A stretch of 34,834 nucleotides of DNA from Chromatiaceae bacterium (GCA_003232725.1 QIJH01000200.1:1-34834), one strand, 5' to 3'; numbered from the stretch's first letter, positions 19,039 to 26,793 are shown. The notes: generated by a model not told the origin, from the letters alone. Numbers and translations are program-made.

Positions 19039-19882
19039 TTACTCGATATTCTGCACCTGTTCGCGCATCTGCTCAATCAACACCTTCATCTCCACCGCCA
19101 CCGACGTACTTTCGGTTGAGATCGATTTTGAACCGAGCGTATTAGACTCACGATTCAACTCCTGCATCAGGAAATCGAGGCGACGGCCCACCGGCTCACG
19201 CTGCCCCAATACCCGCCGCACCTCTTCCAGGTGCACCTCGATGCGATCCAGCTCTTCCGCCACATCACTCTTCTGAGTGATCATCGCAATCTCCTGCGCA
19301 AGGCGTTCCGGCTCCAGTTGACATAATTTTTTCACGCTGCGCGGTGAGAATATCGGGCATTACTGCGCGAACCTTAACTACCTCAGCCATCATCGCATCA
19401 CAACGCTGCAGTATCATCCCTTTCATCCCGGCGCCCTCACGCTCACGCGTCTCGATCATGTCGTCCAGCGCGCAGTCCAGTAATGCCAGCGTCTCTTTTT
19501 TAAGTTCACTCAGATCGGTCTCAGCCGCCTGCAACACCCCCGGCCAGCGCAGGATGTCAAGCGGGCCAGTGCGCGCCGGGTTTTCCATTAACGCTTCGAC
19601 CTCCTCGTTCGCCTGCAACAGCGAGGTGATCAAACCACGATTAAGCTGCAATCCCGTTGATACAGCCTCAACTGGCTGAAAACGCAAAAAACCATCAACC
19701 TTGCCTCGCTTAAGGCGTTTTGAAATACGCTCCCGCGCCACCATCTCCAGCGCACGCAGCTCTTCCGGCATACGCAGTGTGGCCTCCAGATAACGGTGAT
19801 TGACCGAACGCAGCTCCCAGCTCAGCACACCCCACTGCGCCTCATTTGTCTGGCGAGTAAAGGCCGTCATACTTCGGATCAT
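19039..19882 (-). pseudogene. yicC: YicC-family endoribonuclease, frameshifted
   Basis: The N-terminal YicC domain reads from ATG 19882 (MIRSMTAFTRQTNEAQWG) to QREK near 19333, then runs out of frame and stops at 19265. The conserved C-terminal part (LEPERLAQEIAMITQKSDVA, EPVGRRLDFLMQE, EQMREQVQNIE at the end) continues in another frame down to 19039. Compared with E. coli YicC as I recall it, the stretch between QRE and RLxQE is about 23 bases short, so a small out-of-frame deletion lies at about 19315-19340, beside a six-A run. Both halves look otherwise well conserved. It may be a true inactivation, a recent mutation, or an assembly error. It lies 40 bp upstream of gmk. Confidence 0.8.
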
Positions 19883-19991
19883 AGTCGTCTCGTCTTTTGA
19901 ATCAGTTGCAAAGCGCACATCATAGTGCATCAACGTGCCAATCAACAGGCCAGCCCCAACAAACCAACCCCAATCAAGCGTCGATCCGAGG

Positions 19992-19997
19992 TATAAT
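19992..19997 (+). promoter_or_regulatory. Candidate -10 box for rph
   Basis: A perfect TATAAT lies 40 bases upstream of the rph ATG in the divergent gap between yicC and rph. No clear -35 hexamer is visible. The rph ribosome site is AGAGGA just before the start. Confidence 0.5.
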
Positions 19998-20037
19998 ACG
20001 CGCCGAAATTAAAAAAACATCAAGAGGATCCATCTTT

Positions 20038-20723
20038 ATGCGCCCGAGCGGTCGAGCCCCTGACGAACTCAGAACCATCAACATCACCCGCAACTACACC
20101 ATGCACGCCGAAGGCTCTGTACTGGTTGAGTTTGGCAATACCAAAGTGCTGTGCACCGCATCAGTCGAAAACCGCGTGCCCGGACAGCGGAGTACGGCAT
20201 GCTGCCTCGCTCGACTGGTTCACGCATGGGCCGTGAAGCGGCACGTGGCAAACAAGGCGGGCGCACACTGGAGATTCAACGCTTAATCGGTCGTTCACTG
20301 CGCGCGGTGATTGACCTTGATGCCCTCGGCGAAAACAGCATCACTATCGACTGCGACGTGATCCAGGCCGACGGCGGCACCCGCACTGCCTCGATTACCG
20401 GCGGCTATGTGGCACTGGTTGATGCGGTCAATCACATGCTAGAAAAGAAAATCATCAACAAAAACCCGCTGCACGGCCAGCTCGCATCTGTATCGGTCGG
20501 CATCTATCAGGGCACACCGGTACTCGATCTCGATTATCCGGAAGACTCCAACGCCGAGACCGACATGAACGTGGTGATGAACGAAGCCGGTGCCTTTATC
20601 GAAATTCAGGGCACCGCTGAAGGCCATGCCTTCCGTGAAGATGAGCTCAATGCAATGCTGGCGCTGGCCAAAAAAGGGATTGGCGAGCTGGTCATCAAAC
20701 AACAGGAAGCGCTCGGGGCCTAA
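20038..20723 (+). pseudogene. rph: RNase PH, broken by an internal deletion
   Basis: RNase PH trims tRNA 3' ends with phosphate. The N-terminus reads [20 protein letters not shown] up to [12 protein letters not shown]; at 20179-20189 the frame changes, and from 20190 [20 protein letters not shown] continues to the normal end QQEALGA. The family has about 14 residues between V and E here (VPRFLKGQGQGWVTAE); only 11 bases are left, so about 31 bases are missing and the frame is lost. The remaining text, CCCGGACAGCG, keeps the GQ core, as if two small deletions flank it. Without the deletion the gene would be about 238 residues. Promoter and ribosome site look intact. Confidence 0.85.
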
Positions 20724-20727
20724 ACGG

Positions 20728-21336
20728 GTGCCAAAATTAACACGTAAGAAAATCGTCCTTGCCAGCGGTAACCGCGGCAAAGTACGTGAAATCGGTGCAC
20801 TGCTGGCCGACCTCGATTGCGAGGTCGCGCCGCAGTCCGATTTTGATATTACAGAAGCGGAAGAAACCGGCCTCACCTTTGTCGAAAATGCAATTATCAA
20901 AGCACGCCACGCTGCCCATCATACTGGCCTGGCGGCGATTGCTGATGACTCAGGACTTGAAGTCGATGCGCTCAACGGCGCGCCGGGAATCTATTCATCA
21001 CGCTTTGCCGGAACTGATGCCACTAGCGAGCAAAACCTCGAAAAATTGCTAATCGACCTAAGTGATATCCCAAAAGCAGAACGCACTGCGCGCTTTCAGT
21101 GCGTTATCGTCTATCTGGCGCATGAGGCCGACCCCACCCCGATCATCTGCCAGGGGAGCTGGGAGGGGCGAATTTTATTTGAACCGCACGGCACTCATGG
21201 CTTTGGATATGATCCAGTATTTTATCTGCCAGACCACAACTGCGCCGCTGCGGAATTGCCGCCCGAGGTAAAAAATGGCCTGAGCCATCGAGGAAAGGCG
21301 CTGAAGCAGCTTCTGGCTACACTACAACCTAACTAA
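20728..21336 (+). CDS. rdgB: XTP/dITP pyrophosphatase RdgB
   Basis: RdgB removes non-canonical purine nucleotides such as dITP and XTP from the pool. The start is taken as GTG 20728, four bases after the rph stop, giving 202 residues beginning [21 protein letters not shown]; upstream reading is only rph overlap. Motifs: [43 protein letters not shown], and [11 protein letters not shown]. It is full length. The order rph-rdgB-hemW is common in the class, and rdgB translation may be coupled to rph, so the rph frameshift could also affect it. Confidence 0.93.
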   Translation: MPKLTRKKIVLASGNRGKVREIGALLADLDCEVAPQSDFDITEAEETGLTFVENAIIKARHAAHHTGLAAIADDSGLEVDALNGAPGIYSSRFAGTDATSEQNLEKLLIDLSDIPKAERTARFQCVIVYLAHEADPTPIICQGSWEGRILFEPHGTHGFGYDPVFYLPDHNCAAAELPPEVKNGLSHRGKALKQLLATLQPN

Positions 21337-21393
21337 CACACCGCTATATAGACGTTGAGGGGTTTTCTTTCTCGGCAAAGCACATCACTATAG

Positions 21394-21399
21394 TATAAT
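21394..21399 (+). promoter_or_regulatory. Candidate -10 box for the small secreted protein gene
   Basis: A TATAAT lies 50 bases upstream of the ATG at 21450, in the 113-bp gap after rdgB. No good -35 is seen. It suggests the small secreted protein and perhaps hemW are transcribed apart from rdgB. Confidence 0.4.
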
Positions 21400-21449
21400 A
21401 GCCTAAAATTAATCGGCATCAGCATCGGCTTTAGCTAAGGAGACAAATC

Positions 21450-21773
21450 ATGGTCATTAGAAAAAAAACCACACTAGTTGGCTTTACACTGGCGGCACTG
21501 CTGGCCAGTAGCAGCGCACTCGCATGCAGCGCAATGGGTCCGAAGACCCATGTTGGCAACATCACCGAGATTGACCGCAATCAACACACCCTAACCATCA
21601 TGGATGCCGAAACCCAGCAGCCAATCACCTTTAGTGTCGATAACAAACAGCTGATGGCACTCAATAGCAGCGCTGGCCAGGTGATTGTGCGTTACCGTGA
21701 TGGCGATGATGGCATATTGATTGCCACCATAATTTTCACCCCTTTCCTCCACTGCGAGGAAAGGGGTCTGTAA
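21450..21773 (+). CDS. Small secreted protein of unknown function
   Basis: The 107-residue product begins with a clear signal peptide (RKKTTLVGFTLAALLASSSA, positively charged start then a hydrophobic core), with likely cleavage after ALA at about residue 25. AAGGAG lies seven bases before the ATG. The mature part is a small beta-rich domain (VGNITEIDRNQHTLTIMDAE, then VIVRYRDGDDGILIATI), which resembles small OB/DUF-type periplasmic proteins, but I do not recognise a family. The last residues (about 96-107) are encoded by a perfect hairpin and look unrelated to the domain, so the gene may once have ended differently. Confidence 0.7.
   Translation: MVIRKKTTLVGFTLAALLASSSALACSAMGPKTHVGNITEIDRNQHTLTIMDAETQQPITFSVDNKQLMALNSSAGQVIVRYRDGDDGILIATIIFTPFLHCEERGL
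21738..21767. other. Perfect 12-bp stem-loop at gene end, before hemW
   Basis: ACCCCTTTCCTC and GAGGAAAGGGGT form a perfect inverted repeat with a six-base loop (CACTGC). It overlaps the last codons of the secreted-protein gene and ends 28 bases before the proposed hemW start. It is strong enough to be a terminator stem but has no U-run on either strand. It may limit read-through or control hemW translation. Confidence 0.6.
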
Positions 21774-21795
21774 AACCGATACAAGGCAGCTTCCC

Positions 21796-22965
21796 ATTTT
21801 TAACTTCAGCGCCCTCCCGCCTCTCGCCCTCTATATTCATATTCCGTGGTGTGTGCGCAAATGCCCCTACTGTGATTTCAATTCACATGAGGCAAAACAG
21901 ACGATCCCTGAGCGTGACTACATCAGCGCATTGATCAGCGACCTCGACCAGTGCCTGCCGAGCGTGTGGGGGCGCACCGTTGATACCATCTTTATCGGCG
22001 GCGGCACGCCGAGCCTCTTTTCAAGCGAGGGGATGGATCGCCTGCTCTCCGAGATTCGTGCGCGCCTGCCACTTGCGCCGGGAATCGAGATCACCATGGA
22101 AGCGAATCCCGGCGCAATCGAGCAGGCAAAATTTGCCGAGTTTCGCAGCGTAGGCATCAACCGTCTGTCGATCGGCATCCAAAGCCTCAATGATGACCTG
22201 TTGCAAAACATCGGTCGCGTGCATAGTGCGCGCGAAGCGTATCGCGCGGTAGAACATGCACATGACGCAGGCTTCGAGCTAATCAATCTCGACCTGATGT
22301 ATGCCCTGCCCACACAGACACTGCCGCAGGCGCTGCAAGATCTGGATAATGCACTGGCACTGGAACCGACACATCTATCGCACTACCAGATGACAATCGA
22401 GCCCAACACCTGGTTCCATAAACATCCGCCGACCACACCTGGCGACGACCTTAGCTGGGCGATGCAGTCACAGTGTCAGGAGAGATTACGCGACGCCGGT
22501 TTTGAACATTACGAAGTATCCGCTTACGCTAAACCAGACAAGCAGTGTCGTCACAATATCAACTACTGGCAGTATGGTGACTATCTCGGCATCGGTGCCG
22601 GTGCCCACGCCAAGATTACCGACGCAATGCAACAGAACATCACCCGTACTGCAGTAGTAAAACACCCTAACGATTATTTACAACTCGCCTCCACGGAACA
22701 GCGCCATGCAACCAGAGAGGTGCTGTCACGCAGCGAAGTGCCGTTTGAGTTTATGATGAATGCATTGCGTCTCACTGAAGGTTTCCCGAACAGTCTCTTT
22801 TTTGAACATACCGGCCTGCCACTCAGCACCATCGATGGCGCACTGCAACGCGCCGAAGAAGAGGGGCTACTGGAATACGGCGTCCAGCTAATACGCCCAA
22901 CCGACAAAGGGCAACGCTTTCTCAATACATTGCTAGAGCTGTTTCTGCCAGCGGATAAGCGATAG
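21796..22965 (+). CDS. hemW: Radical SAM protein HemW (heme chaperone), probable ATT start
   Basis: HemW is a radical-SAM-fold heme chaperone related to HemN. The protein has the cluster motif CVRKCPYC (CX3CX2C), TIFIGGGTPSLFS, EANPG, GINRLSIGIQS and the C-terminal winged-helix region. The first usual start codon in frame is GTG 21853, but this would drop the first cluster cysteine and the conserved LYIHIPWC stretch. The frame is open back to 21733 with no ATG, GTG or TTG before that motif. An ATT at 21796, nine bases after AAGG, gives (M)FNFSALPPLALYIHIPWC, which matches family N-termini well, and 389 residues. A point error or mutation of ATG to ATT is the other reading. Confidence 0.85.
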   Translation: MFNFSALPPLALYIHIPWCVRKCPYCDFNSHEAKQTIPERDYISALISDLDQCLPSVWGRTVDTIFIGGGTPSLFSSEGMDRLLSEIRARLPLAPGIEITMEANPGAIEQAKFAEFRSVGINRLSIGIQSLNDDLLQNIGRVHSAREAYRAVEHAHDAGFELINLDLMYALPTQTLPQALQDLDNALALEPTHLSHYQMTIEPNTWFHKHPPTTPGDDLSWAMQSQCQERLRDAGFEHYEVSAYAKPDKQCRHNINYWQYGDYLGIGAGAHAKITDAMQQNITRTAVVKHPNDYLQLASTEQRHATREVLSRSEVPFEFMMNALRLTEGFPNSLFFEHTGLPLSTIDGALQRAEEEGLLEYGVQLIRPTDKGQRFLNTLLELFLPADKR

Positions 22966-23023
22966 ATAAATCGGTTATCCTATAGCGCCTTTTTAATCTC
23001 AACATTTAAAGACAAGATCATTC

Positions 23024-23863
23024 ATGACCACTATTATTCTGCAAGGCCCAAATCTCAACAGTGACAAGGCTAATGCAATCGTACAACGCACCGGCGGCTC
23101 ACTTGCAAAACACACTCATCACTACAAGATCAGTGGCGCCAACAACATCAGCACTAAGCAACTCGCCGCACTGCGCAAAATTGCTGACTTCGACATCAAT
23201 CGCCTGCCCGATGGCTTTGACCCTGCGCAGGTAAAACTACTCATCACCGACATGGACTCTACCTTTATCAGCATTGAATGCATCGATGAGATTGCAGACT
23301 TTGCCAACCTTAAACCACAGGTCGCTGCGATTACTGAGTCCACCATGCGTGGTGAAATCGGTTTTGAGACATCACTGACCAAACGTGTCGCACTGCTAAC
23401 CAATCTTGATAACAGCGCGCTACAGAAGGTTTACGATGAAAGACTCACACTTAATCCCGGTGTCGATCTGATGCTAGCCACGCTTAGGGCCAAAGGAATT
23501 AAAATCGCACTGGTCTCCGGTGGTTTTACTTTTTTCACCAGCCGCCTCAAAGAGCGCTGCCAGCTCGACTATGCCCACGCCAATGTACTGGAAGAGCGCG
23601 ACGGCAAGCTCACCGGCAAGGTTATTGGCAGCATCGTCGGCGCAGAGGCAAAAGAGACCTTCCTGCGTAAAATATGCGCTGAACTTGGTATCGGACTCAA
23701 TCAGGCAATCGCAATGGGCGACGGTGCCAATGATCTCAAAATGATGAAACCGGCGGGACTTAGTATCGCCTATCACGCCAAACCAGCGGTACAGGCACAG
23801 GCCGATATCGCCTTTAATTACTGTGGATTGGATGGCATGCTTGGCGTGCTTGATTGCGAGTAA
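23024..23863 (+). CDS. serB: Phosphoserine phosphatase SerB
   Basis: SerB removes phosphate from phosphoserine in the last step of serine synthesis. The 279-residue protein has a short N-terminal domain (about 1-70), then the HAD motif I DMDSTFISIECIDE, motif II LVSGGFT, and motif III/IV GDGANDLKMM. The cap region has EIGFETSLTKRVALL. It is intact. A truncated second copy of its last part is found at 26708-26788, on the far side of the fic insert, so this copy is the functional one at the left junction. Confidence 0.95.
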   Translation: MTTIILQGPNLNSDKANAIVQRTGGSLAKHTHHYKISGANNISTKQLAALRKIADFDINRLPDGFDPAQVKLLITDMDSTFISIECIDEIADFANLKPQVAAITESTMRGEIGFETSLTKRVALLTNLDNSALQKVYDERLTLNPGVDLMLATLRAKGIKIALVSGGFTFFTSRLKERCQLDYAHANVLEERDGKLTGKVIGSIVGAEAKETFLRKICAELGIGLNQAIAMGDGANDLKMMKPAGLSIAYHAKPAVQAQADIAFNYCGLDGMLGVLDCE

Positions 23864-23960
23864 GAACTGCTGGCCTACCGGATCGTTATATGAAAAGGCC
23901 GGTATCTTGTGGTCAAAGCACTCTCCGCGGCGGCAGCTAAAGCAACCGCTCACGCAATAT
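23864..23960 (+). pseudogene. Decayed copy of the serB-greB junction (greB-like fragment)
   Basis: Directly after the serB stop the sequence TAAGAAC matches that after the second serB tail (26786-26792), then TACCGGATC resembles the start of the small membrane gene there. From about 23899 to 23957 it matches greB codons around 27027-27085: GTGGTCAAAGCACTCTCCGC against GTGGTCGAAGCACTCTCCGC, with further matches after it. The middle is deleted and the frame is ruined. This is the left half of a duplication that brackets the insert. Confidence 0.75.
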
Positions 23961-24330
23961 TATGATCAATCCTCAATGACAAAGCGATTGTTCATGAAAG
24001 TATCATTTGAGAAAACGGATAGGCTTGTCTCTCATCGGCTCAAAGCAATAATGTTATAATCGCCGTGTGGAGTCGGTGTGATTACCTTCCAGTTCAAGAA
24101 CAAACAGACAGTGCCCTTCTGTATTTTCCCCCCAATGCAAGAGAATAGATAATTGCCGCTCCACCTGACGCATACTGTAATCAGTTTTATATTGAAAGGA
24201 CGTTGTTTACTTGTTGACTAAATATTATTCTCTTGGTTATTTTTCAGTCAGAATGATGCGGCCTCTCCTTTAAATCTTGGGCTTTATCAGAGCGGTGTTT
24301 GGTGCAAAGTTAATTTCTCACGACTGGATT
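23961..24330. other. Non-coding stretch left of the DUF3883 gene
   Basis: I see no reading frame with a start, ribosome site and codon pattern that persuades me. A lone TATAAT lies at 24055-24060, with no fitting -35 and no gene after it. The stretch is downstream of the DUF3883 gene and may hold decayed remains of the duplicated greB region or of the insert's edge. Confidence 0.5.
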
Positions 24331-25179
24331 TCATGCTGGCCTCGCTGAATACTGGGATGGCTTCAGTATGCACTGGCCCTCTAAATGCCCGTGTAAGGCA
24401 AACAGACGTGGAGCTACACGAAACTTGAAGATGCGATATAGAAAGTAACGAGCCGCATTTTCCCGTGAGAATTCCAACTCATTCGGCGTGACAAAAAATG
24501 GCGTACTTTTACCGTATTTTGTTGTCTTTGCCTCGATAAACCTATCTGTTCCATTTTCCTCAAATGAACGAATATCGAAACCTGCTGATGGGCCAACTGT
24601 AACTGATATTTGCTCAATGCGCTCGGCAAGTGCCTCTTTTCCGGCGCGAATGAGTCTGGCTCGCTCAAAATTGATGACAAACTGCTCCCCAGCATCCCCG
24701 AGAGTTTGATTTTGCGCCTCCCTTTCCAGGTAGTTCACACCTGCTGGATTATAGATTGATAGAGATTCGGCAACGACAGGCACCTCTTTTACATCCCGCT
24801 TTGGTGGAGCCTCCATTGCAGCTAGAAAATCGCCAACTGCTGGAACCGAAGGAACAGCTTCTGAGTCTGTCTGGAACAATGATTCAAGCATGGGGTTATT
24901 CGCAAGGTAATCAGATACCGCTGCGGGCAATAGCGTCCGCTGGTAATTTGACTGGGGCTTGTAACCATCAATGTATGGGACACCCATTTCAATCAGCACT
25001 GCACTGATATTTTGATGCTTCAGTTCAACCGAACCATCTGATCGATTATCTAGGCGCTCCATCAATGCGCGACGATGCTCAGTCTTGTTATACTTCCGTC
25101 CTGACAACTCTATCCGAAGCATGCTGAAGTAATCCTCAACAGCCTCCTCGACTTCAGGTTTTGACCAATTCTTTGGCAT
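24331..25179 (-). CDS. DUF3883 domain protein, putative PD-(D/E)XK-like nuclease
   Basis: The 282-residue protein has two parts. The N-terminal part (about 1-100) is helical, with KPEVEEAVEDYFSMLRIELSG. The C-terminal DUF3883-like part has LGDAGEQFVINFER (161-174), then GFDIRSFEENGTDRFIEAKT with Asp202 and the E216-x-K218 pair, then FFVTPNELEFSREN and YFLYRIF. Asp...ExK is the layout of PD-(D/E)XK nucleases, a fold proposed for this family, and such proteins are often found in restriction or phage-defence loci. The ATG at 25179 is the first in frame. It is the last gene of the leftward fic block. Nuclease activity and a defence role are inferred. Confidence 0.75.
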   Translation of the reverse strand: MPKNWSKPEVEEAVEDYFSMLRIELSGRKYNKTEHRRALMERLDNRSDGSVELKHQNISAVLIEMGVPYIDGYKPQSNYQRTLLPAAVSDYLANNPMLESLFQTDSEAVPSVPAVGDFLAAMEAPPKRDVKEVPVVAESLSIYNPAGVNYLEREAQNQTLGDAGEQFVINFERARLIRAGKEALAERIEQISVTVGPSAGFDIRSFEENGTDRFIEAKTTKYGKSTPFFVTPNELEFSRENAARYFLYRIFKFRVAPRLFALHGHLEGQCILKPSQYSARPA

Positions 25180-25308
25180 TGTTATTTATGAAATCTATCG
25201 ATTCGCACCACTGGCAACAACAAACAGAGAGTTTTGCTGTCCGAGCGCATGTGATTGATTATTGGACGAGGCCCTTTCGCGGAAAAAGGTAAACATTCTG
25301 TGGCGTAT

Positions 25309-25455
25309 TTATGGAAGACCATATTCTTCAGATTCAACGATGAAGTCTTTTCGAACAATTTTTCCATTAAGCTCCTCATTTTGCAACAATGAAAAAAAGC
25401 GGTATGAAATACCACTTGCCTTACATGTAACTATCTTGTTATATGCTTTACTCAT
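25309..25455 (-). CDS. Possible 48-residue protein between fic and the DUF3883 gene
   Basis: An ATG at 25455 opens a short frame (MSKAYNKIVTCKASG to SEEYGLP) preceded by AAAGG at good spacing and starting 30 bases after the fic stop. It is positively charged at the start and acidic near the end. I do not recognise it. It could be an antitoxin-like or linker protein of the block, or a remnant of a longer gene, since about 129 bases without a frame of note lie between it and the DUF3883 start. Confidence 0.4.
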   Translation of the reverse strand: MSKAYNKIVTCKASGISYRFFSLLQNEELNGKIVRKDFIVESEEYGLP

Positions 25456-25485
25456 TTCACAACCTTTTACTATTTTTTATCTCTG

Positions 25486-26610
25486 CTATTGAAAATATGT
25501 TTTAAATTCGTTGCTGTCCTGTGTTAGCAGACGCATCAGCCTGGGATGAATAAACAGTTTTTCACGTCCTGCTTTCACTTCTTCTAACACTCCCGCCTCA
25601 CATAATTGTTTTAAGTAGACGGATGCAGTTTGTCGCTTGGCAATATCAGCATCGACAAGGTTAGCAATTCGGCAGTAGGGTTGTACAAAAATCAACTCTA
25701 CCAGTTCACGACTATAAATGGATGGCAGTTTTTCGCGGACATAATCCGCTGTGTGCTCCATAAGTTGTCGAATAGCGACTATCTTGTCTCGTGTCCATAT
25801 TGAGGTTTTCTCAACGGCATCCAGTATATAAAGTATCCATTGTTCCCATTGTTGATCTGTGGTGACATCCAGTAAATATTGATAATAGGCCGTCTTGTTC
25901 TGGATAATGTAGCGACTGAGGTAAAGAACGGGTATTTCCAGCAGGCCTTGCTCTATCAGAAACAGCAGATTGATAACCCTGCCGGTACGGCCATTACCAT
26001 CGGTAAAAGGGTGAATAGCTTCAAACTGGTAGTGGCAGACGGCCATACGCACCAGTGGCTCTATATCGGGATGGTTGTGAATAAACCTTTCCCAGTTGGC
26101 CATGAGTTCCCGCAGCCGGGTTTCCTCTTCGGGCGGGGTATAGATGGTGTTTCCGGTGGCATCATTGGCCAGGGCTGTGCCGGGAACCCGGCGAATGTCC
26201 ATATTGATACCCTTGATAGTAGTGCAAATTTCTACAGCAGTGGCCGTACACAAGGGACGGTTTTCGAGTGCCTGATAACCCTGATAGAGCGCGGTGCGGT
26301 ATCGAAGCGCTTCCTTGGTGGCCGGGTCGGCTGTGGAATTGAACAGATCACCTTGCTGCTCGGCAAACTGGAACAGCTCGTCAGTAGTGGTGACAATATT
26401 TTCGATTTCTGAGCTGTCTCGTGCTTCCAGTATAGGAATGGTGTTGATAAGCACGGCCTGATTAGGGATAAGCCCGCCAGCCTGTTTCAGCTCCGCCAAT
26501 GCGGCCTGTGCAGTCACGCATTTTTTGAGGATCGCTTTGCTTTCAATATCTGCTATGGGTGGAAGCTGAGGCAAATCATTATAGGGTTTTGCTGGATTAA
26601 ATTGCGCCAT
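25486..26610 (-). CDS. Fic family protein with inhibitory helix and C-terminal winged helix
   Basis: Fic enzymes transfer AMP (or other groups) from nucleotides to target proteins. The 374-residue protein has the N-terminal Fic_N-type region, with an autoinhibitory motif S66-S-E-I-E70-N71 (the [S/T]xxxE[G/N] pattern), and the complete catalytic motif [12 protein letters not shown] from His200. The C-terminus (about 300-374) looks like a winged helix ([20 protein letters not shown]), which could bind DNA. An inhibitory helix in the same chain makes it a class II Fic by the usual scheme. Upstream lies an array of inverted half-sites, consistent with self-regulation. Target protein unknown. Confidence 0.9.
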   Translation of the reverse strand: MAQFNPAKPYNDLPQLPPIADIESKAILKKCVTAQAALAELKQAGGLIPNQAVLINTIPILEARDSSEIENIVTTTDELFQFAEQQGDLFNSTADPATKEALRYRTALYQGYQALENRPLCTATAVEICTTIKGINMDIRRVPGTALANDATGNTIYTPPEEETRLRELMANWERFIHNHPDIEPLVRMAVCHYQFEAIHPFTDGNGRTGRVINLLFLIEQGLLEIPVLYLSRYIIQNKTAYYQYLLDVTTDQQWEQWILYILDAVEKTSIWTRDKIVAIRQLMEHTADYVREKLPSIYSRELVELIFVQPYCRIANLVDADIAKRQTASVYLKQLCEAGVLEEVKAGREKLFIHPRLMRLLTQDSNEFKTYFQ

Positions 26611-26632
26611 ATGTTTATGTTTTCCAAATTTA

Positions 26633-26708
26633 TCGACACATCCTTATCTTATGTCGAAGCCATCGACACATCAACAAAAAATGTCGAAAATTAGCATAAT
26701 TATCGACA
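26633..26708. promoter_or_regulatory. Array of five TCGACA/TGTCGA half-sites upstream of fic
   Basis: Half-sites alternate in direction: TCGACA at 26633, TGTCGA at 26652, TCGACA at 26663, TGTCGA at 26682 and TCGACA at 26703. The first four form two 25-base units of the form TCGACACATC...ATGTCGA, repeated with a 30-bp period. TGTCGA-N5-TCGACA at 26652-26668 is a tidy dyad. The array starts 22 bases upstream of the fic ATG and ends at the insert's right junction, so it most likely is the operator of the fic block, perhaps bound by the Fic protein's winged helix. Confidence 0.65.
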
Positions 26709-26788
26709 TGATGAAACCGGCGGGGCTCAGTATCGCCTTTAATTACTGTGGACTGGACGGTATGCTTGGTATGCTTGATTGTGAGTAA
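26708..26788 (+). pseudogene. Truncated second copy of the serB 3' end
   Basis: The stretch matches the last part of serB (from ATGATGAAACCGGCGGG to the stop), but lacks an internal 42 bases that lie between two ATCGCCT repeats in serB, so the deletion is in frame. Over the shared codons I count eight base differences, seven of them synonymous and one Val/Met. That pattern shows the copy diverged while under selection as a working serB, and was truncated later. No start remains. Confidence 0.85.
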
Positions 26789-26793
26789 GAACG

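Larger units (their letters stand above)
23864..26707. mobile_element. Accessory insert between serB and greB, bracketed by a partial duplication
   Basis: The block splits the serB / small-membrane-gene / greB neighbourhood. Decayed greB sequence lies at its left end and a truncated serB tail at its right end, as if a segment had been duplicated and filled with foreign DNA. Cargo, all leftward: fic, a 48-residue reading frame and a DUF3883 gene. No integrase, transposase, tRNA or clear terminal repeat is seen, so the means of entry is unknown; recombination with DNA from a relative is a good fit. Confidence 0.6.

Noticed and set aside
20439-20900. 153-residue minus-strand frame across rph and rdgB
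   Set aside because: It is antisense to conserved codons of both genes and shows no family motif.
24055-24060. TATAAT in the insert's left flank as a promoter
   Set aside because: There is no suitable -35 hexamer and no reading frame downstream on that strand.
24325-24336. TGGATTTCATG similar to the arm of the palindromic element
   Set aside because: Only 11 bases match and none of the other element parts is present, so chance is likely.
25182-25415. 77-residue minus-strand frame overlapping the 48-residue frame
   Set aside because: It lacks a ribosome site and has an unnatural composition; the frame starting at 25455 has better signals.
25879-26412. 177-residue plus-strand frame opposite fic
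   Set aside because: It covers the Fic catalytic motif on the other strand and has no recognisable domain.
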